The translations under genes and the position numbers were made by a program. 64,000 nt of DNA from Aculops lycopersici. Taxonomy: Eukaryota; Arthropoda; Arachnida; Trombidiformes; Eriophyidae. Positions 30,593 through 40,634 of this stretch are shown here, piece after piece. Numbering within the stretch: position 1 is the first letter of the stretch; every line of letters starts with the position of its first letter. The notes beneath the pieces are model-generated. The model searched no databases. It was given only the letters and a program-made list of their open reading frames with translations, and was not told the DNA's origin. Location of the stretch: assembly GCA_015350385.1 (NCBI GenBank), contig WNKI01000002.1:9899546-9963545 (forward strand), in the 5' to 3' direction.

Positions 30593-31639
30593 ATGCCAAA
30601 AAAGAAGAAGAAGAAGAAGGTCAAGCAAGAGATTGGTGCATCTCAAGATGCAATTATCATTGAGTCAAAGGATGATATCGAGCAACAGAAATATCTAATG
30701 CGACATAGTGTGTTGTCTTTGTTTTACAAGGACAAATTTAACATCCACTTGATAGTTGAGGCCTACAAGAGACTAAACACATTAAGTTACAAGAGATTTG
30801 AGAATAATAAAATGGAAATAACATTGCACCAAGAAACTAAGCTGACAATAACCAGATTGAATCTAAATGAACCAACGAAATATTCTATGGACTACTTTAA
30901 GGCGTTAGGTCTCATCACTGCGGTGCTAATTGACTATCTCCGTCGAGATTGGCGCTTTCAAAACATTGAAGGTAGTCTAGATTACGAGGATAAGGAGGAG
31001 TTAATTAATCATCAAGCTAGCAGAATACACATTCCTAAATATGACCCACTTTATTACTTCTATGGTACAGGTTACGAGATACTTTATGAACATTATCCAG
31101 ATGAAACGATGGCTGTGGCCAAATTCAAATGCCAACATCCAATAATTTGTAGCCTAAAGTGCTATCAACATCCGCGTTCCGGTAGGTTACTTTGGAACTA
31201 TGGCTTCATGGATACACTGAACAAGCGGATTGAAATCTTACAGAAGTATAACAAATCGTTGGACTATTCTAGTGAGAGGGCTTGGGAGTTGGTTGACAAT
31301 TTGGAATCTAGTCGACGCAACAAAATGAAACATGAGCTAGAATCAGGTGAGCGAGAGCCGTTCAGGTTCCTTGGACCTAGGCCAACGTTTCGGAATAGAC
31401 GAATACGGCGACAACCAAAACCAAAACCAAATCCGAATGAGCGTAGACCTACCAAAAATCAGATGCCGAAGCAAAAGTTGGCAAAAATCAAATCTGAAAG
31501 GCGAGAACCGGAATCGCGAGAGTGTGAAGCCAATGTCTTGAGGCCAATGTCCGAGCCTAAAAAGCCCAAGGTCGAGGTATTGAATGCAATGAGCATCGTA
31601 AAAAAGGAGGAACCAATTGAGATTATTTACATTGATTGA
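30593..31639 (+). CDS. Novel-family protein, one repeat domain, poly-lysine N-terminus
   Basis: 348 residues from ATG 30593, the most diverged member. Instead of a myristoylation signal it starts MPKKKKKKKVKQE, a basic cluster resembling a nuclear localisation signal. One copy of the domain covers about 38-185 (FYKDKFNIHLIVEAYK, LHQETKLTITRL, GLITAVLIDYL, PLYYFYGTGYEILYEHYPDE). The C-terminal half is arginine/lysine/proline-rich and disordered (RRIRRQPKPKPNP). Both ends carry a SUMO-type lysine motif (VKQE; VKKE) next to an isoleucine-rich acidic stretch (AIIIESKDD; PIEIIYID) like a SUMO-interacting motif. This is motif reading only. A nuclear role is inferred from the basic start. Confidence 0.8.
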   Translation: MPKKKKKKKVKQEIGASQDAIIIESKDDIEQQKYLMRHSVLSLFYKDKFNIHLIVEAYKRLNTLSYKRFENNKMEITLHQETKLTITRLNLNEPTKYSMDYFKALGLITAVLIDYLRRDWRFQNIEGSLDYEDKEELINHQASRIHIPKYDPLYYFYGTGYEILYEHYPDETMAVAKFKCQHPIICSLKCYQHPRSGRLLWNYGFMDTLNKRIEILQKYNKSLDYSSERAWELVDNLESSRRNKMKHELESGEREPFRFLGPRPTFRNRRIRRQPKPKPNPNERRPTKNQMPKQKLAKIKSERREPESRECEANVLRPMSEPKKPKVEVLNAMSIVKKEEPIEIIYID

Positions 31640-31796
31640 AACATAATTAGTTGTGTTGGAATTTTGTATAATTACCACCCTCTTTCAGGTCAAATTCGTA
31701 ACATCAACCTGAACTCGATGAAAACCTCTATTTATTTTAATATTAAATTAATCGAAGGTTAAATTGGAAGAATAGAAAAACGCCCTCACCTAATGG

Positions 31797-31932
31797 TTAG
31801 TTACTTATCAGCTCATAGTTATCACACATCTCGATGCTTGCATGTATTTCGTTGAGGTTGATGAAATCTCTCTCGAGCGCTTCAGGTATCAGAAAGGTGC
31901 GTAGATTCCTCCCATCTAGATAATTTTCCTTA
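31797..31932 (-). other. Possible terminal exon of an unrecognised gene
   Basis: After a CGAATTAG acceptor-like junction the minus strand is open for 44 full codons to a TAA, with protein-like composition (KENYLDGRNLRTFLIPEALE and onward), and an AATAAA follows about 60 nt later. Upstream exons would lie in the desert to the right; a 76-codon frame at 32061-32291 is one possible partner but cannot be joined with confidence. Confidence 0.22.
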
Positions 31933-34017
31933 CTAATTCGAGCAGGTAAATAGTTGAGTTATATTCTCAATGGTAGTGGGCTCAACGCATGGCACATAAA
32001 GGAGCGAGATTTTAGGAGAGCAGAAAGATACAAGTGCCGCCATTAGATACAGACAGACGGTCAAATGTACATGTAACTTTGTGGTCGCTGTGTTGACGAA
32101 ACGATGGATTTAAATTCGTCTCCCGGCTGGTTGAGTTTGAACAACAAATTATTCAACAATCTAATAGAGATGTTACTCTCAAGAGTCGGTAGAGCAAAAT
32201 GTGACCATAAATTCATACTACATGTCAGGTTAACAAGGTAGATAGCTAAGTGGACGACTAGCTTCCAGACAAACGAGCAATCTGTGAGCAAATTTCTCGT
32301 TTCTTTCAGGTGAATGAGTCGATTGCTCAGTCAGTCAGTCACCCGCTCGCCCATTGGATTTAAAATAAACTTAAGGGCCCATTAGTTATACTTATTCTAT
32401 GCACCACAGCCGAACTCTTTGGTAGTGTGGCTCATTATCAGACTGATTATGAGCATCGCTATCTAACATGCAATCATCGGGCGCAACCAGTAACCTCTGC
32501 GACTCTTCTACACAAGCGCGTTGGGCGGTTACAGGTGGTTGCCGCGTTTGTTAGGAGATCCGCGGCGAGCACAAACGTAAACGTTGTTCCGCGAATGCAA
32601 ACAGGAGTTCCTCCTTCCAAAAATATCAACTGCCTCACCTGTGAGTGCTGTAATGTTTGCCATGCGCCCCGAAGGTTCCAGCTCTTCTATCTACCCATCG
32701 CCCATAGATATCGACTCGACGATTGAGCGCTTAAATTGAGATGAGCATAATACAACTAGAGACCGACCAATCAAGATGAGATGTTTCGATTGTCGGTGAC
32801 TCGCGTGGGTCTCGTAACAGCTCTAGCGTCGCCACCTGGTTGTAGTGCAAATAAGCTTCGTAAAACACACACACTGTAACAAATAGTTGGAAATAAGACA
32901 ACGAACGCCGTGAGATCAGGCGAAAGGGTAAGGGAACAGGTAGTTGTGTGCGATGTTATCAGGATGAATCGATTTTGACAATATGCCAGCCGAATGGGCG
33001 AATCGACCAACTGACTGTTGGGTCGACGTGGAAGTGGAGGGAAGCGGCAAACAGATAGATAGGCAGTTTCGTTGGCGGGCTAATATCCTACTCTTGCCTC
33101 GAGCTAGCACATAACATTGCAAAAGGCAGATAATCTCACCTGCAGTCGCGAGAGGCGGTCACCTGTGCGTTGGGTCCGACAATGTAGCTGCACGGGCCAC
33201 TGTTATGTGTGGCGGAAAATTCACTAGAATCACTGAACTTTTTCGACGTTAGCAACTTCCTGGAATCGTTCCTCTGCGTTAAGCTACTTTTACAGATGGT
33301 TAGCGCGTCGCGAGTCGCGACTAGAGAATTGAATGTTCAGGTGACCCCTGTTCAGGTTGTCGCTTGGGGCGCTTGGAAAAAGTTGGCACAGTTTAACTGA
33401 CGATGAAATGGAAATTGGGAGCGAGAACGAGAGAGAGTGACATACGTGGATTGTGAGAAAAGAGGACACCGTAATGTCTTCTTGGTTGCCATGTGCAACC
33501 GAGAGGACAGAAAGTTACACCAGAGCTCTCAAGTGGAAAGATGATGGTCTTGAAACTCGCGTGTTATGTTGAAACTCGATAAAGTTCCAATGACTGTCGA
33601 GAGTTTCGGTGTTGGTATTGAGAAGCCAAAAAAGTTGTGGAGGTGAGATGACCAATTTGCTCAAACTAATGGTCGCCAAAATTAAGAGAGATGAGTGAGC
33701 AGTTGCACTCGTTTCGTTGCTCACTTCACCGATGCACGGAGACAACGGGCACTCCTTTGGCGCACTGTATCCGATTTGCTGGGTTATAAATCAGATTACA
33801 CGCTTCCACTACCTCGAGCCACTCAAACATGAGCACAACAACAACAATTGAGCAACAACTCATCAGCCAGCCACTCTCACTTTCGCTCTCGCTTCGTGGT
33901 ATCATATTCGTTTTCCGCTCCCACTTTCTCTTTTCGTTGTCCACTTTATTATTAGTGCCAATCATGAATCTCGATAGGAAAAAGGAGAAGTGACCAAGTG
34001 GCACGATGTACAACACT

Positions 34018-34053
34018 TTCCTTTCTTTGCACTTTACGGCGCAAAGAAAGGAA
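34018..34053. repeat. 13-bp perfect hairpin with 10-nt loop
   Basis: The arm 34018-34030 is an exact reverse complement of 34041-34053. It lies in non-coding sequence of unknown role. Confidence 0.6.
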
Positions 34054-34948
34054 TCCACCCGCCAGTTTGGGCGCCATAAAGCGGAAGAGGCCGGCGGCGT
34101 TTGCGCGTACAATATTTAGTGTCTCAACAGAGCGCAAGTGTGTGTAAATTGAAAGTTATGTTGTTCATTTGATGGACTCGTTGCTCGTTGTTTCACGCTC
34201 CTACTCGACCAGTTAATCAATGGTGACGGCCTCGCCACATGAGCCGGTAGAGAGTTAAGTAACAGCATTGTTGTTACCTTGTAGAATGCAATGCAATGCA
34301 ATGTATGTGCTTAGTCTTGATCATTAAGCGAGTCCATCAAATGGAAAGAGGAGATAAAGCTTGAGTCGCCACCTAGCAGCGAAAGTGGCGATAGAAAAAC
34401 TATTTACTTTTGTCTTCAAAGTAAACCACAGCTCGCCCCCCCCCCCCAGCTCACCTCTTTGTACTGTGGTAGATGGCCCGTGACTCTAACGCTTAAAGAG
34501 CAGCAAAAAGAGCAAAGTGAACAGTCTGCCGACGCGGCGATTCGTTGGGTAGCTAATTTATGACTTGGGACGCGCAGCTTAGGAGCGCAACTAGGCTAAC
34601 GCGAGTGACCAGCCTCCTCATATGTGTTCGAGTATATATAAACTTGTACACAAACACAAGGGCACTCTGGAACAAACCCAATGGTTGCCTCTTTAAAGTT
34701 TGTATCCTTTTTTCGTGCCAACGGTGCAAACAAGGAAACTCGATATTCCCGTCTCGGCCCAACAGTTCACGAACACGCTAAAGGAACAACTGTAAAAAAT
34801 GATGACATGCGAGTTGCTATTATGTAACTATTGCAAAAGTGAGAGCGAGAAAGAAGTGGCCCTCCAATGGATTTGACTGGACTACCACGACCATTTAAAT
34901 TTATAGGTCAACCACGCAGCTGCGCTTAGTGAATCGGAGTGGAGTGTG

Positions 34949-34980
34949 AGGAGAGAGAGAGAGGAAGAGAGAGAGAGAGA
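34949..34980. repeat. GA dinucleotide microsatellite
   Basis: Near-continuous GA units with one GGAA interruption. GAGA-type sequence can bind GAGA factor in arthropods, but length variation alone would also explain it. Confidence 0.75.
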
Positions 34981-35952
34981 TATCCTCTAACAAAGTGTTA
35001 TTTTTCAGTGTGGTTAGAATGAGTGACCACAGTAGCGTAACGCAATGCAATGCATTCCAAAGTAACATAATGTTGCCTTGCCTGCAACTAAAAGCGCGTC
35101 CACTTTCTACTATATTCTCAAAGTTTTAAAAACACGAAGGATATGAGAGAAAATTTAGCCAAAAAGAGAGGCGGCAAGTCAAGCATTGAGTCGTTCATTT
35201 GACTGCTCATTTTATCCCTGAAAAGTCGGTAAAAGTTGAAAGTGTGAGCAATACTGTGCCACCGTAATGACGATGGCAGCCAAGTTTGCAACTTTATTGT
35301 GTTGTTGGTGATTTTACTTGTGATACTCTCTCACTCTCTGTAATATTTACATTTCTTTGTCACCCATCATCGTAATTTAGTCAACTTTGCGCGACCACAA
35401 AGCCACGAGTTGTCAGGCAAAAAATGATGTATGTACATTGAACAAAAACAATTATGATCTACATGCCAAGGGTTTGTTTTTGAGTATATATTATAGCGAT
35501 AGCACGTGTCAATCACTTTTTATCTAGCTATGCACAGTATATTTTCGTCTCACAACTTCGTGTTTCCTCCAACTTGACTCAAGGGAGAGAGTCTTTGATT
35601 GCAAGTAAATCGCCGCCAAATTGCGATTAACTTTTTTTGCCTTTTCTGCCTTCTCTTCGTCCCAAAAGGGTAGAAAAATATCCCTTTAAACTTCTCCAGC
35701 AGAGAGGCCGACGAGAGTTGATTACATGCCATCGAGCTGGCTTGCCAAAGAAACTGCGTCCAACTTCCGGATTTGGACTAGCACTGAATAAAGGTGCGCG
35801 CGCTCAGTCGGCAGTGTGGTGAGCTGTCATATGGCACCCGCCACCAAGCTAACACTCCAATTGGCAAAACCTCATCAACTTTAGTTTGTCCAACCAACTT
35901 GAACCGTGAACCGACTATTTGAGGATCGACTCGTACAACTCAATCGCAACCA

Positions 35953-35980
35953 ATCCGATCCGATCCGATCCAATCCAATC
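35953..35980. repeat. ATCCG/ATCCA pentanucleotide repeat
   Basis: Three ATCCG units followed by two ATCCA units. Confidence 0.7.
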
Positions 35981-36607
35981 AGTCCACTTCACCTAAAGCG
36001 CGTTTCCGGAGCTCACGTGAGACTAGACTTTCAGTACAATGTGTGGGTTTGCATTGACTCATCGGAATCAGTATCAACAACGACAACAAGCTCGAATTCA
36101 ATGCCCTGGGTCTTGATGGGTATTCCATGTCAGCAACTTGACAGCTTAAACCCTCGTCTTCCGCCAGAATCAAACTGGCCAAGGTCAGTGGACGAGCTTA
36201 AGTCTCGGAAGTGTCTGGTGAGATTAATTCCGAGTTTGGCCAAGCGGCAATCGTCGTCGGCGCCATCGTCGTCGTCGATCTGATAGTCGACTATTCTCAT
36301 TGTGTTTGCTTAGTCTGTCTGTCCGCATGCAGTTTAACCTTATCTCTTGCGCGTCAGATATACATGCACGGCCACTTGCTTCAGCTCACGCACGACATCC
36401 GACGGTAAGTTCAGCAAGAGAGCAAACACCGTTCGGTTGAGTTGTGTAATCTTATCGATTTGATGTCGCAGTTATCGACGCTGCCACTTATGTCGCTGCT
36501 ATTTGAACAGGTAGCCGGCTCTAATAATTATTGCCGGTGGCTTGGTGGTCTGTCGGCGCGGTTCTTTGCAGGTAACAGTATCATTTACTCTCAATTTGTC
36601 TGTGTGT

Positions 36608-36634
36608 ATTATTATTATTATTATTATTATTATT
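36608..36634. repeat. ATT trinucleotide microsatellite
   Basis: Nine consecutive ATT units. Confidence 0.85.
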
Positions 36635-37709
36635 GCAAAACTAACACCAATTACTAGCAATTAATGAGTGTCTAAGTTTATCTAGTTTGTCTAGCCCAAC
36701 TATCAGTAGATTTATCTATTTACTTGGACCCATAAAAAACTTTTCCATTTATTGTATACGTCACATTAAGTCGTTAGTGCCACTTAGTGTTTGTATTCAT
36801 CATCATCATCGTTGCTCTTGTTGCTGCTCATTTGCAAAGAATTCAAGTGGTAGCATCAGTGGTGATCATAATCATGGTGCGCGAAATTATCTATCTAAAG
36901 CATCATCATACCGGCTAGACATGATAAGGCGCCGCTTTTTGATACTAATGAGGGTAAAAAAGTTTAACTACTCCGCCATATCAACGCCAGACAATCGCTT
37001 CCTGATCACGTGATAACATGGCCATGATTCCCACTTTGTTATGTGTTCAATGTAGTGGCAACAAAGTCGAAGACGACAAGCGGTGGACCCGCCGACTCCG
37101 CCGTGCTCTCATTGGCATGATTTTAATTCAATTTAATTTAGTTTATTTGTTTCAGTCATTCTATCTGTCTCGTGATCATAATACTTGTGACTCGGTTTTA
37201 ATAGGCAAAATTTACGATAAAATCTCCATGTAAATCATCTACTCCCATCGGCTAGTTACTCACTCACTCACTTTACATGCTTTCATATTTATAAATCATT
37301 ACATTACATCAAATTACTCTACTTTACTTAGCACGAGGAGCCTCTGGAATCTCTTGTTGCTCGGTCGTCAGCACCACCACCACCGTGAGTTTGAGGCCAG
37401 CCGCCAAATAAGTCAACCGCAAACATTTTTTACGACCATTTTGACGATGCAAACTATGATACGACTCAACAATGAGCATTGGTAGCTCACGTGACAGTCA
37501 GACAAACGGCAGACACTCATTTTATGTTCCATTGTATCTGTGTCCGTGTAAATTTAAGTGTAAGTATTTAGCCATGCATCTCGAGGCTCCCCATTGTTGC
37601 GTTGCTCATTTAGAAGCCCTCTAGAATTCTGAGTGCGTTCACCTGTGTGCAGCGGGGTTGATAATTTGTTGAGCTCATAAAAACTAATTGACTTGCATCT
37701 CGTCACACC

Positions 37710-39666
37710 TCAACTTGGCTCCAAGAATAGGGAAGCAGCAGCTGCCGCATCATCATCCTCGTTTTCGCCGCCACCCCTTGCACCTTTTGTTCCCGATACA
37801 CTCCTCCCATTAGCTTGCTGTTTCATCTTCATCGTTATAACACTCGCCGCTCTCGCCTGACTGTTGCCCCTGATCTTGGCAATCTGATTCCTATGCATAC
37901 TATGCGCCTGGTCCACTTGCTTCGATAACCTCTGCAAACTCTCCTCGTCCATATCGGCGATTTGACGCAATTTGCTGACACTTGTACCCGTTGTGGTGCT
38001 TGCACTGTGACTTCCCTCAGTCAAGCTACCTGTTGGCATAGGCGACGCCGACACGGAGGAGGGCACCTGAGGCACTTGGTGTTGGTTGAGCGAGGCCAAG
38101 GGCTGGTGGTTGCCATTGACTCGCCTGTTGATTCTGTCTCGCATCATTTGGTCGCGATTGTTACTATTACCATTGTTGCTTGTTGTGTTAATGTTGCTGG
38201 CAGCTTTAAGTTGCTGGTCGAATTGGGGGATCATTTTGTTGGCGGTGTTGCTGGCGCCATCTGTCTGCTGGAGTTGGCTCAATAGCGCGCCACTAGATTC
38301 CATTAGACGGTAAATCTCCTCCTCAAAGTCCAGATCAATACTCTCCACTCCACTGTCCCTGTTGGCGCCCTCAGTGCGCCGGCTTGCCCCCGAGGTCGCG
38401 GCCCCATGGGCCGCCTGTTGACCGCGCTTCAACAGGTTGCCGGCGCCGCTTTGGTTGGCCACCTGACTTGAGTCTCGGTGTCTGTGCGAAGCTCGCTGCT
38501 TGTCACTAATCGACTGCTGCCTAGCCAACTGCTCGTGCACCTCGTGCACCATTGACTGGTACTGAGGATCCTGCAATTTGACCTTGATTAAATTGATACG
38601 CTCCTTACGCAACTGAATGGCAATCCACTTGTACTCCTCCGCCAGCTCGAAACTATCGCGCGCAATTGTAATTTGCAAAATCTGCTCCAACCACAACCTA
38701 ATACTAACCGCTCGCTTGTAGGCAAACTGAATCACCGTTAGGGTTTGGCTATAATCTGCGGCGCTAATTGGTTGCGATGAGATTGTTTCAATAATTTTGT
38801 CGAATCTCTCCGTTTCGTTGTCTGTAAAAAATGGCGCGTCAACATTTGGATTGTACTTTTGAGCCTGTTCCATGTCCTTTCTCGATTTAATCAACAGTTG
38901 GCCAATACTCTTGGCCACCTCCTGTCGCTCGTTCTCATCCTGTACCTTTGGTAGCCGTTTAATGAGCTCCAATGCGCTAGCAAACTGCTCACAAGTTTGA
39001 CTAGTCAATGTTTCGGCCCGTTTCCAAGCATAAAAAACTTGATCCACGTAGTGCTTTTGTTCCAATAGCCAATTGAGCTGCTGCTCCAGGTGATTCTCCA
39101 ATCCGTTTCCCGTTCGTCCATCAAATAATTTATCCAAAATCTCGTCCCTCTTCCTGTACCTTTGCTGTAACCTATCGCACTCAATTATAACCAACTCAAC
39201 CTCCTTCTTTAGTTTATCGCGCTCCTTCTCCAGTAATATCTTTCTATTAAATACATCCTCGACTGTGGCGTAAGAAAAATTTTTTAACCTGCCAACACCT
39301 GTGGCCGTTTGGTTTCCTGCACCATTGTCTGTGGTTGCTGGCGAAGATCTGCTGTTGTTGCTGATGCTATTTCTATTGGTTCCCATCTTTTTACCACTGG
39401 ACATGACACCAGCGCCGGCACTACTATTGAGCGACTTAATATTGTTCGTGCTCGAAGAGGACACTCCCTGACGCTTAGGGGCAAACACCGAGGATGTGGG
39501 CGAGAGACTTCCGGTCAGTCGGCTGATAAGCGAGTTGTTTTCGGTGGTATCGCGATTGTTGTTGCCCCTTTCATTCCCAACGCCATTCATCGCTGAGCCT
39601 CCGTTTGTATTATTTTCTCCCACCCCCGCGTTACCTCTGTTGTTGTTATTGTTGTTGTTGTTGTTG

Positions 39667-39701
<35 letters not shown>

Positions 39702-40634
39702 GATGTTGCTCATACTTGATTGAGTTGTATTTGTCTCACTTCGCACGGCCATCTCCTCCGCCTCGGCGCTGATCATATCGAGCTCGCGCTCGAGTTGCTC
39801 CAATTGATCAATCTTCTCATGATAAACCCTCAGTGCATCCTTATCCTCTAGCTGCTGAATCTCGTAGTCCACGGTGACATATTGGCGCAGCAAATCCATA
39901 TCCAAATCGTCGTCAAACGAATTTTCATCCGCCCCCTTCTGGCCGCCGTCTCCCTGCCCTCGACCTTCCAAAGCCGAGCTATCCGATTGCTCGCCGCGCT
40001 CGTCCTCCTGCTCCAACGACCTGTTGGTCACACTGCCACCAATTGACGAGTCGTCCAGGTTTCGCAACTCCGTGTTACCCTTAGACTCAACATTCCCCTC
40101 ACGTGCTCCCTCCTCCTCTACTGCCGCTCCGTTTTCCTCCCCATTTCCTCCGGTTGTCGTTTTGTTTCTTCCGTTGCCCTGCTGCTGCTTCAATGTGGAT
40201 CCGGTATTTGCCACTCCATTCTGACCAACCACCCGGTCGCTGGGCGACTTTGTTCCGTTGTTGTTCATTATTATTGACATAATATCGTCCTCTCCAACTT
40301 CGTCCTCTTCGCAGCTCAATGAGTTAGCCCGTTGATTTGACTCGTCTATGGTGCGCCTAGTATTCGATGGCTTTAGTCGACCATTAGCAGCCAATTTGGA
40401 TTCGCCAACACCAACTCCGCTCACCTGCCCCCGCTGGCCCTCAATATTTGGATACTTGCTCTTGCTACCTGTTTGATTTTTCACCCGCCTCTCGTCGGAA
40501 TTAGCTCGTGCAACCGGCCGCTTCTGACCGTTTGCACTGATGCCGTTCGACGTAATCCTTTGCTTGTCACCTGGAGCAACGGTTGTCGAGCGGCTAGGCA
40601 AACATCCCATTGGTAATAAGGAGTTTAGTTTCAT
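37710..40634 (-). CDS. Large coiled-coil protein, possible dual acylation, family not recognised
   Basis: 974 codons, intronless. Two start choices exist: ATG at 40634 (adenine at -3) or ATG at 40610. The second gives MGCLPSR, a match to a dual myristoylation/palmitoylation signal (Gly2, Cys3, Ser6), and may be the true start. The N-terminal third is disordered. A helical segment near 250-300 (EKIDQLEQLERELDMISAEA) is followed by a run of over 20 asparagines. The conserved-looking core spans about 445-720: a coiled coil (EKERDKLKKEVELVIIE), then helices with NWLLEQKHYVDQVFYAWKRA and EEYKWIAIQLRKERINLIKV. The C-terminal part is disordered with a short DLDFEEEIYRLMESSGALLS helix. The core resembles a cytoskeletal or trafficking adaptor, but I cannot name an orthologue. 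Confidence 0.8.
39636..39702. repeat. Poly-asparagine codon repeat (GTT/ATT on + strand)
   Basis: A trinucleotide run inside the minus-strand coiled-coil gene encodes more than 20 asparagines, with AAC and AAT codons in separate blocks, suggesting independent slippage. Confidence 0.9.

Larger units (their letters stand above)
31640..37709. other. Six-kilobase gene desert
   Basis: No recognised gene. AATAAA on the minus strand (near 31732) suggests a minus-strand transcript ends at the left edge; a possible last exon is listed at 31797-31932. Also visible: E-boxes at 32307, 32532, 33137, 33160 and 33338, a 13-bp hairpin (34018-34053), a 12-C run (34436-34447), a GA run (34949-34980), AATGC repeats near 34290 and 35041, an ATCCG/ATCCA repeat (35953-35980) and an ATT run (36608-36634). 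Overlapping short frames have no conserved features. Confidence 0.5.
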
